Shown here: positions 26,829 through 41,961 of the stretch, one piece after another
How positions within the stretch are numbered: the stretch's first letter is position 1
Layout of the letters: every line of letters starts with the position of its first letter
NCBI GenBank assembly: GCA_021851785.1
Contig: JAJZBV010000013.1
Span: 1 to 64,000, forward strand
From: Pseudomonadota bacterium
GTDB taxonomy: Bacteria > Pseudomonadota > Alphaproteobacteria > Acetobacterales > Acetobacteraceae
Direction of reading: 5' to 3'
Length of the DNA: 64,000 nucleotides
Notes under the pieces: generated by a model
Databases searched by the model: none
What the model was told of the DNA's origin: nothing
Seen by the model: the letters and a program-made list of their open reading frames with translations, nothing else
Program-made: the position numbers and the translations under genes

Positions 26829-26912
26829 TTTTCCCTCGCGCGTGCGGGATGATTGGCGCGAAGGCCAAGGGTATGGCAGAAAGCGGCGGGCCGCGTTTGA
26901 AGGGGTGAGGGC

Positions 26913-28475
26913 ATGAACGGGCTTTCGCGGATGGAGAGGATGATCGCCGGCCTGGTTTTGGGCCTCGGCATGGTCTCGGCGGCTTGTCCTGGCGGCGTGG
27001 CGCGTGCCGCCGATCTCGCGCAGCCGCCGGGCATTGCCGGGCCGCCTGCGCCGGGCGCGCAAAAGGGCGCGCAGCAAGGGGCGCCGGCGATGGGGCCGCA
27101 ATTGCCGCATGCGACGGCGCTCGCGGCGACCACGACGCAGGCCGAGCCGCCGCATACCCTGGTCGCGGCGCTGGTCGCCGCCTATTCGACCAACCCGACT
27201 TTGCTCAGCGAGCGCGCGCATCTGCGCTCGGTCGATGAAAACGTGCCGACCGCGCTCGCCGGCTGGCGCCCGCAGGTCACGTTCCAGGGCGAGGCGGGCT
27301 ATGGCTACGGCACCCAGGCCTTCTATTTTCCGCCCGGTCCCCTCTCGGTGTTCGGCAATGCCCGCGACATCGGCCTCGCCCAGGCCAACATGACCCAGCC
27401 GCTCTATACCGGCGGCCGGGTGCATGCCCAGACGCAAGAGGCCGAGAACAACGTCATGGCCGAGCGCGCCAAGCTGATCGCGACCGAGCAGCAGGTGTTT
27501 TCCCAGGCCGTCAGCGCCTATGTCACGGTGATCGAGGATCAGCAATTGCTGGCCCTCAACATCAACAACGAGCAGGTGCTGACCAAGCAGTTGCAGGCGA
27601 CCAACGACCGTTTCCGGGTCGGCGAGATCACCCGCACCGATGTCGCGCAGGCGGAGGCGGCGCTGGCGCAGGCGCGCTCGCAGCGCGAGACCGCCGAGGG
27701 CACGCTGCAAACCGCGCGCTCGACCTATCTCAGCGTCGTCGGCGAACAGGCCGCGCATCTGAACGAGCCGCAGCCGCTCAAATTGCCGGTCAAGGACGAG
27801 GTCAACGTCAACAAGCTGGCTGCGGCCAATAATCCGAACGTGATCAACGCCCAGTTCCAGCTCGCCGCGGCCCAGGATGCGATCGACAGCGCCTTCGCCA
27901 ACCTGATGCCGACGATCAGCGTGCAGAACCAGACCTACACCCAGCAGAACGTCGCCTTTCCCTACAGCGCGACCAATGGCGGCCAGGTGACGCTGAATTT
28001 GAACATGCCGATCTATCAGGGCGGCGCGGAATACGCCGCCATCCGCCAGGCGCGCCAGAGCGAGCAGGCGGCGCGGAAAAACCTCGACGAGGCGCGCCGC
28101 ACCGCGATCCAGCAGGCGACGCAATCCTGGGAAACCCTGATCGCCGCGCGCGCCGCGATCGCGAGCGACCGTGCCGCCGTCCGCTCCAACCAGATCGCCC
28201 TCGAGGGCGTCGAGCGCGAGGCGATCGTCGGCAGCCGCACCACGCTCGACGTGCTCAACGCGCAGCAGGCGCTGCTCACCTCGCAGGTGACGCTGGTGCA
28301 GGATCTGGCGAACCTGGTGAATGCCTCGTACACTGTCGCCGCCGCGGTGGGGCGCCTCACGGCGCGCGATCTCAATTTGCCGGTCGCGGTCTATGACGAG
28401 ACGGCGTATTACCGGGCGGTGAGGAATCGCTGGTTCGGCAGCGGCGATTACGCGACCGGCCAGCCTGGGCGCTGA
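26913..28475 (+). CDS. tolC: TolC-family outer membrane channel protein
   Basis: A 520-residue outer-membrane efflux protein with a signal peptide (hydrophobic residues 9-25) and a Pro/Gln/Ala-rich linker to about residue 75. Two OEP repeats of long coiled-coil helices and YTGGRVHAQ/YQGGAEYAA motifs mark the TolC barrel-entry points. It serves type I secretion or drug efflux; no partner pump adjoins it, but the RTX-like protein at the window end would need such a channel (inference). It stands downstream of ntrX with its own ribosome site. Confidence 0.92.
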   Translation: MNGLSRMERMIAGLVLGLGMVSAACPGGVARAADLAQPPGIAGPPAPGAQKGAQQGAPAMGPQLPHATALAATTTQAEPPHTLVAALVAAYSTNPTLLSERAHLRSVDENVPTALAGWRPQVTFQGEAGYGYGTQAFYFPPGPLSVFGNARDIGLAQANMTQPLYTGGRVHAQTQEAENNVMAERAKLIATEQQVFSQAVSAYVTVIEDQQLLALNINNEQVLTKQLQATNDRFRVGEITRTDVAQAEAALAQARSQRETAEGTLQTARSTYLSVVGEQAAHLNEPQPLKLPVKDEVNVNKLAAANNPNVINAQFQLAAAQDAIDSAFANLMPTISVQNQTYTQQNVAFPYSATNGGQVTLNLNMPIYQGGAEYAAIRQARQSEQAARKNLDEARRTAIQQATQSWETLIAARAAIASDRAAVRSNQIALEGVEREAIVGSRTTLDVLNAQQALLTSQVTLVQDLANLVNASYTVAAAVGRLTARDLNLPVAVYDETAYYRAVRNRWFGSGDYATGQPGR

Positions 28476-28582
28476 ACTGGCGTTGGATGTGAACGCGGTT
28501 TTAAACAAAAGCGGCTAGAACGGGGCGGAGACGCGAACCGGCCGAGCGCCGCTATGGGGCGCCAACAGGGTGTGGAGTGGGC

Positions 28583-29158
28583 ATGAGTAACGAGACGCCG
28601 AAAGAGGGTGCGGCGGGCGATCCCTCCATGGAGGAAATCCTCTCCTCGATCCGCCGGATCCTGAGCGAGGATGAGACGCAGGCCGGCGCCAAGCCGCCCG
28701 AGGATGACGTCTTGGTTCTCGACCCGGGGATGCTGGTCAAGGACGGGGAGGACGCGCCGCCGGCCGCCGCCATGGTGCCCAAGCCCGAGCCCGAGCCGGG
28801 GCCGCAAGCCGAACCCGAGATCGATCCCGCGCCGCTCGTGGTGGCGCCGCCACCGCCGGAAGCGCCATCCACCGAAGCGCCATCCATGGAAGCGGCGCTC
28901 GCGGCGGTGGACATGGAATCGTCGCTGCTCGCGAACGATACCGCGGAAAGCGCCGCCGCCTCCATTCTCGGCCTGGTTCGCACCCTTGCCGCCGATCGTC
29001 TGACACCGGTGCATCGCGCCGGGCCGACGATCGAGGATCTGGTGCGGGAAGAGGTTCGCCCGCTGCTCAAGGTGTGGCTGGACGCGCATTTGCCGGCTCT
29101 CGTCGAACGCCTGGTGCGCAACGAGATCGAGCGCGTGGTCAACCGCGCCATGCCCTGA
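28583..29158 (+). CDS. PopZ-like DUF2497 protein
   Basis: A 191-residue protein of the PopZ/DUF2497 family: the N-terminal helix PSMEEILSSIRRILSED (residues 13-29), a long acidic Pro/Glu-rich disordered middle, and a C-terminal helical block, TIEDLVREEVRPLLKVWLD and VERLVRNEIERVV, that forms the polymerising hub. Caulobacter PopZ organises the cell pole and anchors ParB. ATG 28583 follows GGAG by 5 bases. Its position just before valS is common in alphaproteobacteria. A hairpin and T-rich element follow. Confidence 0.88.
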   Translation: MSNETPKEGAAGDPSMEEILSSIRRILSEDETQAGAKPPEDDVLVLDPGMLVKDGEDAPPAAAMVPKPEPEPGPQAEPEIDPAPLVVAPPPPEAPSTEAPSMEAALAAVDMESSLLANDTAESAAASILGLVRTLAADRLTPVHRAGPTIEDLVREEVRPLLKVWLDAHLPALVERLVRNEIERVVNRAMP

Positions 29159-29167
29159 TCCCCCCGG

Positions 29168-29237
29168 CCCCTCGGAGCGGCAGTGCCCGAGGGGGAAAGT
29201 TTTTTGGCTCTTTTTTTCAAAAAAGAACAGATTTCCC
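29168..29237 (+). terminator. terminator hairpin fused to dispersed palindromic element, copy 2
   Basis: CCCCTCGG/CCGAGGGG (29168-29175 and 29187-29194) is an 8-base stem followed by AAAG and a T-run, a good intrinsic terminator for the PopZ-like gene. The T-run begins a copy of the A/T-rich palindrome: GCTCTTTTTTT-C-AAAAAAGAAC with one arm mismatch, flanked by outer arms GGGAAA/TTTCCC (29193-29198 and 29232-29237). Confidence 0.75.
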
Positions 29238-29255
29238 GTTTATTCTGGATGTGAG

Positions 29256-31952
<2,697 letters not shown>

Positions 31953-31973
31953 ACCGGCTTCGGTCATCATGCG

Positions 31974-32840
31974 CTAAGTCACCGGCGCGATGCCGCGGAC
32001 GGTGAAGCGCTGGCTGAGTTCCGCCGGCACGCAGAGAAAATTCATCTGCACCGGATAAAGCGTGTAGCCCAATCCCTGAAGCCGCGTCTTGAGCGCGGCA
32101 TAGTCGGATTTCTGGAATTCGACATAGAGCACCGGCCGGCAGCGCTTCAGCGTTTCGGCGGCGCCTTCGAGCACCTCGTTCTCCATGCCCTCGGCGTCGA
32201 TTTTCACGAGGTCGAGGCGGCCGAAGCCGAAACGGTCGAGCGTGGTGACGGGCACGAATTCGCGGAGCAAAGGGTCGTGGCCGCGCGGCTGGTCGAGCGG
32301 TTCGCGCTGTTCGGGGCCGAATTCGACGCTGCCGAAATTGAGCGGCCGATGATAGTCGAATTGCGGCACTTCCAGCGCCCCCTCGCGCGCGCCGACCGCC
32401 ATGGTGTGGCAGATCACGTTGGTGAGCCCGTTGAGCACGGTGCTGCCGGCGATCATGTTGCAGAGGATGCGCTGCGGCTCGAAGCAATGCACCCGCCCGC
32501 GCGGCCCGGCGACGGCGGCGAGGCGCAGCGTGTAGGTGCCGATATTGGCGCCGACATCGACGACGATCGGGTCCGGCGGCGCGAGGCTGAGGATGGCGGC
32601 GAGCAGCTCGATCTCGGAATGGTCGATCGCCTGGCCGGTTTTGAACAGGGCGTTGGTCTGGTTGATGTCGTTGCGGTTGACCAGCATCTGGCCATAGACC
32701 GTCGGCACGATCAGCGTGAAGGAGAGCGGCCGCGCCGGCGCGAACCAGGGCGCGGGCGGCGGCCCAGCGGGGGCTGGTGTGCCCGGCGCCTCGGGAGCGG
32801 TGGTTTCGGGGGGAGGGGTGTCCGTTGGGTTTTCCGACAT
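31974..32840 (-). CDS. FkbM-family SAM-dependent methyltransferase
   Basis: A 288-residue FkbM-type methyltransferase. The SAM motif I reads [16 protein letters not shown] near residue 93, CFEPQ follows, and [17 protein letters not shown] is the family's later hallmark. A Pro-rich low-complexity N-terminus precedes the domain. Such enzymes O-methylate sugars in glycans or other small acceptors; the substrate is unknown. AGGAG lies 6 bases before the ATG. It converges on valS and is divergent from trpB. Confidence 0.88.
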   Translation of the reverse strand: MSENPTDTPPPETTAPEAPGTPAPAGPPPAPWFAPARPLSFTLIVPTVYGQMLVNRNDINQTNALFKTGQAIDHSEIELLAAILSLAPPDPIVVDVGANIGTYTLRLAAVAGPRGRVHCFEPQRILCNMIAGSTVLNGLTNVICHTMAVGAREGALEVPQFDYHRPLNFGSVEFGPEQREPLDQPRGHDPLLREFVPVTTLDRFGFGRLDLVKIDAEGMENEVLEGAAETLKRCRPVLYVEFQKSDYAALKTRLQGLGYTLYPVQMNFLCVPAELSQRFTVRGIAPVT

Positions 32841-32997
32841 CGGATCTCCTGAGCCGCTTCCGGCCGGCGGCGCGCGTGCCGCGTTTTCGCGGCGCTCTCA
32901 CCCTAGCCGCGAAATCCTAATCAATGCTTTCGGTGAGGGAAACAAAATCCTTGCCCCTCCCCGCGTGCCGGGCGTGACGGCCATTCCGGGCTGCGCT

Positions 32998-34274
<1,277 letters not shown>

Positions 34275-34278
<4 letters not shown>

Positions 34279-35096
34279 GCCGCATCGCCACGCGCTTCGC
34301 CGCCCTCCGCAAAGAGGGGCGCGGCGCCTTCATCCCCTTCCTCGAAGCCTTCGACCCCGACCGCGCCACCAGCCAGGCCATTCTCGATGGCATGCCGGCG
34401 GCCGGCGCCGATCTGATCGAGATCGGCATGCCGTTCTCGGACCCCATGGCCGACGGCCCGATCATCCAGGAAGCCGGCCAGCGCGCCCTCAAGGCCGGGG
34501 CGACGCTTGCCGGGACGCTGGCCATGGTGCGCGCCTTCCGCGCCAGGGACGGGGCGACGCCGGTGATCCTGATGGGCTATCTCAATCCCATTCTCGCCTA
34601 TGGCGAGGCGCGGTTCTGCACTGACGCCGCCGAGGCCGGCGTCGATGGGCTGATCATCGTCGATCTGCCGCCCGAGGAGGCCGATCTCCTCGCCGCCGAC
34701 GCGGCCCGCGCCGGGCTCGCTATCATTCGTCTCGTCGCGCCGACGACGGATGCGAAGCGTCTGCCGCACGTCCTCGATGGCGCCGGCGGCTTCGTCTATT
34801 ACGTCAGCATCACCGGCATCACCGGAACGAGAAGCGCCGCCATCGCCGATCTCGCCGCCGCCATGCCGCCGATCCGGCGCGCGACCGATCTGCCGATCGC
34901 GATCGGCTTCGGCGTCAAAACCCCGGCCCAGGCGGCGGAGGCGGTCGGCATCGCCGATGCCGCCGTGGTCGCGTCCGCCTTGATCGAGACCCTGGCGGCG
35001 AGCCTGGAGAACGGCCGCGCCGGGCCGGACACCGTCGCGCGCGTGCTCGACCAGGTGCGCGCGATCGCGCGGGCGATCCGGGAGGTGCGGCGATGA
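34275..35096 (+). CDS. trpA: tryptophan synthase alpha chain
   Basis: TrpA (273 residues) cleaves indole-glycerol phosphate and passes indole to TrpB. The catalytic Glu and Asp lie in [19 protein letters not shown] near residues 47-65. The start codon is GTG, overlapping trpB by 4 bases, and its stop overlaps accD by 4 bases. Confidence 0.96.
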
Positions 35097-35943
35097 ACTG
35101 GATCACCGAATTCGTTCGCCCAAAAATCCGTACCCTGCTCGGGCGGCGGGAGATTCCGGACAATCTCTGGCACCAATGCCCGGCCTGCGAGCAGATGGTG
35201 TTTCGCCGCGATCTCGAACGCAATCTCAAGGTTTGCCCCCATTGCGGCCACCACATGCGGGTGAGCGCCGCCGAGCGCCTCGCCTGGACCCTCGATGACG
35301 GTGGCACCCGCATCGAATTGCCCAAGGTGCCCGCCGACCCGCTGCGCTTTCGCGACGGCAAGCGCTATACCGATCGCCTCAAGGACGCGCGTGAGAAAAC
35401 CCACCTGCCGGATGCCATTCTCGTCGCCCATGGCACCATCGCCGGGCATAAGGCGGTGGTCGCGGCGATGGCGTTCGAGTTCATGGGCGGCTCGATGGGC
35501 GCCGCCGTCGGCGAGGGAATCGTTGCCGCCGCGCGTCTCGCGGTGCTTCAGGGCGCGCCGCTGGTCATCTACACCGCCTCGGGCGGGGCGCGGATGCAGG
35601 AGGGCGCGATCAGCCTGATGCAGATGCCGCGGACGGTGATCGCGGCGCGGCAGCTCAAGGCGGCGGGGCTGCCCTTCATCACCGTGTTCACCGATCCCAC
35701 CACCGGCGGCGTCACCGCGAGCTTCGCGATGCTCGGCGATGTCCAGATCGCCGAGCCCGGGGCGCTGATCGGCTTCGCCGGGGCGCGGGTGATCGAGCAG
35801 ACGGTGCGCGAAAAACTCCCGGAAGGGTTTCAGCGCGCCGAATACCTGCTCGCGCATGGCATCGTCGATGCCGTCGTCGCGCGCGCCGAGATGAAGCCCA
35901 TTCTCGCGCGGCTGATCGGGCTCTTGACCCAAAAGCAGGCCGC

Positions 35944-35947
<4 letters not shown>
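35093..35947 (+). CDS. accD: acetyl-CoA carboxylase carboxyltransferase subunit beta
   Basis: AccD (284 residues) forms the carboxyltransferase with AccA in fatty acid synthesis. A zinc ribbon at the N-terminus uses Cys29, Cys32, Cys48 and Cys51, followed by the crotonase-like core with ASGGARMQEGAISLMQM near residue 161 and a PTTGGVTASFAMLGD stretch. Alphaproteobacteria commonly place accD between trpA and folC, as here. Both ends overlap neighbours by 4 bases. Confidence 0.97.
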
Positions 35948-37272
<1,325 letters not shown>

Positions 37273-37313
37273 GACCGGCCGCCGCGCTTTTCGACGGTGA
37301 GGGAGAAACGACG

Positions 37314-38363
37314 ATGAACACCACCACCACGTCCCCGGCTGGGGCGCCCGGCGGCCCGCCGATGACCCCGCAAGGGTTGTTGCAGATGCACATGGCGATG
37401 GGCGCCTCGCGGGTGCTGAGCGCCGCAGTGCAGCACGCGCTGTTCAGCCATATCGCTTCCGGGCATGAGAGTGTCGCGGCGATCGCCGCGGCGGCCGGAA
37501 CCGATCCGCGCGCGACACGGATGCTGCTCGATGCGCTGGTCGCGCTCGGCCTGCTCGGCAAGGCGGACGGGCAGTACCGCCTGACGCCCGCGTCCCGCGC
37601 CTATCTCGTGCGCGAAAGCCCCGATTATGTCGGCGCGCTGATGGAGATCGATGATCTCTGGCATGCCTGGAGCGGCTTGCCGGAGGTGGTGCGGAGCGGC
37701 CGGCCGAGCGTCACCGTCGAGCTTCAGGCGCAGGCGGAGGCGTTCTTCCCGACGCTGATCCGGAGCCTCCACGTCCTCAACCGCGCGCCCGCCCGCCGCC
37801 TCGCCGCAGCCCTCGGCCTCGGCACGCGCCATCGGGGCTTACGCATTCTCGATATCGGCGCCGGCTCGGCGGTGTGGAGCATAGCGCTCGCCGAGGCGGA
37901 TGCGGGCGCCCATGTCACCGCCCAGGATTACCCCGGCGTGCTCAAGGAGACGGCGGGCTTCGTCACCCGCCACGGGCTCGGCGCGCGCTTTGACTATCTC
38001 GCCGGCGATCTCAACGCGGTCGATTTCGGCAGCGCCCGCTTCGATCTCGCGGTGCTCGGCAATATCGTCCATTCCGAGGGCGAAGCGTCATCGCGCCGCC
38101 TGTTCCGCCGCCTTCACGCCGCCCTGGCCCCCGGCGGGCGGCTCGCGATCCTCGATTTCTTCCCCGATGAGGATCGCAGCGGGCCGGCGCCGGCGGTGAT
38201 GTTCGCCCTCAATATGCTGGTCAATACCGAGCATGGTGATACCTATACCCTCTCGGAATACCGGGCTTGGCTCGCCGAGGCGGGGTTTGCTTCGGTCGAG
38301 ACGGTCGAGATCGGCGAGGACGGGGTGATGCCCGCCCCGGCGGTCGTCGCGACCAAGGCCTGA
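37314..38363 (+). CDS. O-methyltransferase (Methyltransf_2-like) with dimerisation domain
   Basis: A 349-residue protein with an N-terminal winged-helix dimerisation domain (about 20-100, with ATRMLLDALVALGLL) and a C-terminal SAM fold: motif I LDIGAGSAVWSIALA near residue 180 and DLAVLGNIVHSEGEA later. This is the acetylserotonin/caffeate O-methyltransferase architecture that bacteria use on small aromatic or polyketide substrates. GAGGGAG stands 8 bases before ATG 37314. The Thr-rich opening is low-complexity. Substrate unknown. Confidence 0.85.
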   Translation: MNTTTTSPAGAPGGPPMTPQGLLQMHMAMGASRVLSAAVQHALFSHIASGHESVAAIAAAAGTDPRATRMLLDALVALGLLGKADGQYRLTPASRAYLVRESPDYVGALMEIDDLWHAWSGLPEVVRSGRPSVTVELQAQAEAFFPTLIRSLHVLNRAPARRLAAALGLGTRHRGLRILDIGAGSAVWSIALAEADAGAHVTAQDYPGVLKETAGFVTRHGLGARFDYLAGDLNAVDFGSARFDLAVLGNIVHSEGEASSRRLFRRLHAALAPGGRLAILDFFPDEDRSGPAPAVMFALNMLVNTEHGDTYTLSEYRAWLAEAGFASVETVEIGEDGVMPAPAVVATKA

Positions 38364-38396
38364 CCGGGATGCGATGCTAATCGGAAGGAGACGATG

Positions 38397-39062
38397 ATGG
38401 GTGAGATGATCGAACTGACCGCGTCCTGCGGCCATCAATTCCAGGCCTATCTCACGGGAGACGCCAAGGCGGCGCGCGGGCTTGTCGTGGTGCAGGAGAT
38501 TTTCGGCGTGAACCCGCATATGCGGCGGGTTTGCGACGAACTCGCCGGCCATGGCTATCGGGTGATCTCGCCGGCCTTGTTCGACCGGGTCGAGCGCGGC
38601 GTCGAACTCGGCTATACCGAGGCCGATATCCAGCGCGGCCTCAAGCTTCGCGCGCCGATCGAGGAGGCGGCGGTGCTGCGCGACATCGAAGCCGCGGCGG
38701 GGAAGCTGGCGCCGCGCCCGACCGGCATCATCGGCTATTGCTGGGGCGGCACGATCGCCTGGCTCGGCGCGACGCGGAGCAAGGCGTTCAAGGCGGCGAT
38801 CGGCTGGTATGGCGGCGGCATCGCGGCGGCGCGGGACGAGACGCCGAACTGTCCGGTGCAGCTCCATTTCGGCGCCGAGGACAAGGGCATTCCGCTCGCC
38901 GATGTCGAGGCGATCCGCAAACGCCACCCCGAAATCCCGGTCCATGTCTATGACGGCGCCGGCCATGGCTTCGGCTGCGAGGAGCGGGCGAGCTTCAACC
39001 CGCGCGCCAACGAGATCGCGCTCCACCGCAGCCTCGCCTTCTTCGCGGAACATCTGACCTGA
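38397..39062 (+). CDS. dienelactone hydrolase family protein
   Basis: A 221-residue alpha/beta hydrolase of the DLH type. Its nucleophile is Cys115 in GYCWGG, the dienelactone-hydrolase variant of the GxSxG elbow, and the His is in GAGHGFGC near the C-terminus. Members open dienelactones in aromatic breakdown or act as general esterases; no aromatic pathway is linked. Of the paired ATG codons, 38397 is preferred because AAGGAG is 6 bases upstream. A palindromic A/T-rich element follows. Confidence 0.9.
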   Translation: MGEMIELTASCGHQFQAYLTGDAKAARGLVVVQEIFGVNPHMRRVCDELAGHGYRVISPALFDRVERGVELGYTEADIQRGLKLRAPIEEAAVLRDIEAAAGKLAPRPTGIIGYCWGGTIAWLGATRSKAFKAAIGWYGGGIAAARDETPNCPVQLHFGAEDKGIPLADVEAIRKRHPEIPVHVYDGAGHGFGCEERASFNPRANEIALHRSLAFFAEHLT

Positions 39063-39073
39063 CCGGGAAGGAA

Positions 39074-39110
39074 TTTTTTTGCTTCTTTTTTATAAAAAAG
39101 AAGCGTTTTT
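39074..39110. repeat. A/T-rich dispersed palindromic element, copy 3
   Basis: GCTTCTTTTTT-AT-AAAAAAGAAGC (39081-39104) is a perfect 24-base palindrome, preceded by a T-run and followed by GTTTTTC. It fills the gap between the dienelactone hydrolase and cardiolipin synthase genes, and may act as a terminator. Confidence 0.8.
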
Positions 39111-39142
39111 CTTGGTGATGGCGTCGTTGGGGCAGCGCTGCG

Positions 39143-40579
39143 GTGTTCGGTGACGAGGCCTATTGGCTGGCGGTGCTGTTCGGGCTGATCCGTGCCCAGA
39201 TTCTGGCGCCGCTCGGCATCGTCATCGCGCTCGCGCTCAGCGTCCATATCCTGCTCACCAAGCGCGATGTTGGTGCGGCGATCGGCTGGATCGGCCTCGT
39301 CTGGTTTTCGCCATTGCCGGGGGGCGTGGTCTATCTGGTGTTTGGCGTCAACCGCGTGCAGCGGCGGGCGCGGGTGCTGCGCGAGGGGCCCAGGGCGGTG
39401 CCGCGGGATGTGCCGGCGGGCTCGCCGCGCGAGGACCATCTCGCTCCGCTGGAGCGCGCCGCGCGCCACCTGACGCGCCGCGCGACGGTTGCCGGCAACG
39501 CGATCACGATGCTGCGCAACGGCGATGAGGTCTATCCGGCGATGCTGGCGGCGATCGCCGGCGCGCGCGCCTCGATCGCGCTTTCGACCTATATCCTGCG
39601 CGACGACGAGGCCGGCGCGCCGATCATCGACGCGCTGATCGCGGCCCACGCGCGCCGGGTCGTGGTTCGCGTCCTGCTCGATGGCGTCGGCAGCGGCTAT
39701 TTCGTCTCCCCCGCCTATCGCCGCCTCCGCCGCGCCGGGGTCCGGGTCGCGCGGTTTCTGCACTCGCCGCTGCCCTGGCGGATGCCGTTTCTCAATCTCC
39801 GCAGCCATAAGAAAATGCTGCTCATCGATGGCCGGCACGGGTTCACCGGCGGCATGAATATCGGCGCCGAAAACCTTGTCGCGCGGCGCCCGCGCCATCC
39901 CGTGCGCGATACCCATTTCACCGTCGCCGGGCCGATCCTGGCGCAGCTCGTCGAAGCCTTCGCCAATGACTGGGCGTTCGTCACCGGGGAAGAGCTGGAG
40001 GGCCCGGCCTGGTCTGTCGCGCCGGGCGCCAGTGGCGCGGCGGTGGCGCGGGTGGTGACCTCCGGCCCCGATGAGGATGTCGAGAAAATCGAGATGCTGG
40101 TGTTGCAGGCGGTCGCCTGCGCGCAGCGCTCGATCGCGATCATGACCCCCTATTTTCTGCCCGATGAGCGGCTGGTGACGGCGCTGGCGCTGGCGGCGCT
40201 GCGGGGCGTCGCGGTCGATGTCGTGGTGCCGGCGCGGAGCAATCACCTTCTGGTGGATTGGGCGAGTGAAGCCAATATCGCGCCGCTGCTCGAGGGTGGG
40301 GTTAGGATCTGGCGCAATCCGGCGCCGTTCGATCACTCGAAAGTGATGGTGGCGGATGACGCCTGGTGTCTGATCGGCAGCGCCAATTGGGACATGCGCA
40401 GCTTCCGGCTCAATTTCGAGCTGAACATGGAAGTGTTCCACGACGATCTCGCCGGCACCCTCAGCGCCCACATGGTGGCGTGCCGCGGGCCACGCATCAC
40501 CCTGGGCGAGATCGCCGCCACCCCGTTGCCGATCCGCCTCCGCAACGCCGCGGCAAGGCTGCTGCTGCCGTATCTGTGA
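39143..40579 (+). CDS. cls: cardiolipin synthase
   Basis: A 478-residue phospholipase-D superfamily synthase with two N-terminal membrane helices (about 5-30 and 40-60). Two HxKxxxxD motifs are intact: HKKMLLID followed by GFTGGMNIG, and HSKVMVAD followed by CLIGSANWD. It condenses two phosphatidylglycerol molecules, or PG with PE, at the inner membrane. The start is GTG 39143. Its stop is 8 bases from the converging EEP-family gene. Confidence 0.93.
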   Translation: MFGDEAYWLAVLFGLIRAQILAPLGIVIALALSVHILLTKRDVGAAIGWIGLVWFSPLPGGVVYLVFGVNRVQRRARVLREGPRAVPRDVPAGSPREDHLAPLERAARHLTRRATVAGNAITMLRNGDEVYPAMLAAIAGARASIALSTYILRDDEAGAPIIDALIAAHARRVVVRVLLDGVGSGYFVSPAYRRLRRAGVRVARFLHSPLPWRMPFLNLRSHKKMLLIDGRHGFTGGMNIGAENLVARRPRHPVRDTHFTVAGPILAQLVEAFANDWAFVTGEELEGPAWSVAPGASGAAVARVVTSGPDEDVEKIEMLVLQAVACAQRSIAIMTPYFLPDERLVTALALAALRGVAVDVVVPARSNHLLVDWASEANIAPLLEGGVRIWRNPAPFDHSKVMVADDAWCLIGSANWDMRSFRLNFELNMEVFHDDLAGTLSAHMVACRGPRITLGEIAATPLPIRLRNAAARLLLPYL

Positions 40580-40587
40580 GGGAAAAC

Positions 40588-41202
40588 TCAGGCCGCGGCC
40601 GAAAGGGCGGCGGCGCGGTGGAGATGGATCACGATCGGGTGATGATCGGAGGCGCCGCGGCCCAACACCGCGGGGGCGGCGGCGATCAGGCCGCGGGCGA
40701 GGCAGCGATCGATGCGCAGCGGCAGCACGTCGCCGGCGCGATGGGTCGGGCGACGCGGACCGACATCGCGAAACCCCGGCAGCCAGGCCGGTCCGATGAG
40801 GTTGAAATCGCCGAGCACGGCGGCCTCGGGCGGCAGCGCGGCGGCGATGCGGCGGAGCTGGCGGCGGTTCAAGACCTGGCCATGGGAGAGATGGACATTG
40901 GCGAGGGTGAACTCGCCGAGATCGATGATCTGGCTGATGCGCTTGACGAGGGTGCCGGACGGCAGCCAGAGCAGGCGCGGCTTGTGGGGCAGGGGCGCCT
41001 GGCTCCAGACCGCGAGGCCGTGGATGCGTCCGGGAAGCGGGGTGCGCGCGTAATGCCCGCCGATTTCGCGCGGCAGCGGGTCGATGGCCGCCGTCGCCTC
41101 CTGCATCAACAGGACATCCGGCCGCTCCCGGTGGATCAGCGCCGCGACATCGGCGAGTGATGCGCCCTTGAGGCGCAACAAATTCCAACTGATGATTTTC
41201 AT
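40588..41202 (-). CDS. endonuclease/exonuclease/phosphatase (EEP) family protein
   Basis: A 204-residue EEP-fold hydrolase, small for the family. The motifs ISWNLLRL at the start (metal-binding Asn), LLMQEAT near residue 34 (Glu), LGDFNLIGPAW near residue 135 (Asp, Asn) and the closing ASDHHPIVIHL (Asp-His) are in the right order. Substrates range from DNA to phospholipids; the specificity is open. It lies back to back with cardiolipin synthase, so a lipid role is possible but only suggestive. Confidence 0.87.
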   Translation of the reverse strand: MKIISWNLLRLKGASLADVAALIHRERPDVLLMQEATAAIDPLPREIGGHYARTPLPGRIHGLAVWSQAPLPHKPRLLWLPSGTLVKRISQIIDLGEFTLANVHLSHGQVLNRRQLRRIAAALPPEAAVLGDFNLIGPAWLPGFRDVGPRRPTHRAGDVLPLRIDRCLARGLIAAAPAVLGRGASDHHPIVIHLHRAAALSAAA

Positions 41203-41317
41203 GCCCGGTGATCGCTACCGCATCTTGCTCGCCTGATAAAATGGCAATCGCGTGAAGATTTTGCTACCGGCGCCGGCCCGACGGGCGCGAAAATCACCAT
41301 GCCGGCGACGCGGCGGG

Positions 41318-41881
41318 TCAAAGCCCGGCGAGATAGGTCGCGAGCGCCTTCATATCCTCGTCCGAATAGGCTTTCATCAAATCCGTCATCCAGACATTAT
41401 TGGCGCGCGCGCCGGAGCGGAACGCTTCCAGCGTCGCCAGAAGATAGTCAAAACCCTGATCGGAGACGCGCGGCACCAGACTGGCGCCGAGGAAACCGGC
41501 GAGATGGCATTGCGAGCATTGGGCGGAATTGGCCACCGCCTGGGCGCGTTCGGCGGTGGCCGCGTCGGCCGGCTTCCGGCCGAGATTGGGCCACGGCTTT
41601 TTCGAAAAATACTCGGCGAGCGCCATCATCTCATCGCGCGGCATATCGGCGACCATCGGCGCCATCATCTCGCTCGCGCGCGCGCCGCGTTTGAAATCCC
41701 GCAATTCGACGTAGAGATAGCCGGCGTTCTGCCCCCAGATCACCGGAATTTTCGGATCCACCGGCACGCCGTTCTCGCCGTGGCAGGAGGCGCAAAGTGT
41801 TGCCTTCTCGGCGATACCGTCGGCGCGGGCGGAGGGAATGACGGCAAGAGCGGCAAAAACCACCAAGATCCAGGTCGGCAT
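41318..41881 (-). CDS. diheme cytochrome c, c4-like
   Basis: A 187-residue periplasmic protein: signal peptide to about residue 20 (SARA cleavage), then two c-type domains with heme motifs CASCH at 30-34 and CSQCH at 122-126. This tandem arrangement is that of cytochrome c4. It lies 80 bases downstream of the PQQ alcohol dehydrogenase on the same strand, making it a candidate electron acceptor (inference; such enzymes usually use a cytochrome cL). ATG 41881 is chosen because the signal peptide begins there; GTG 41905 is possible. Confidence 0.9.
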   Translation of the reverse strand: MPTWILVVFAALAVIPSARADGIAEKATLCASCHGENGVPVDPKIPVIWGQNAGYLYVELRDFKRGARASEMMAPMVADMPRDEMMALAEYFSKKPWPNLGRKPADAATAERAQAVANSAQCSQCHLAGFLGASLVPRVSDQGFDYLLATLEAFRSGARANNVWMTDLMKAYSDEDMKALATYLAGL

Positions 41882-41961
41882 CGGGGGCAATCTCGTCTCT
41901 TTCACAGAAAAACGGGCGAGATCCTTGCCGATCCCGCCCGCCAAAACGTCAGGCCAGGAGA

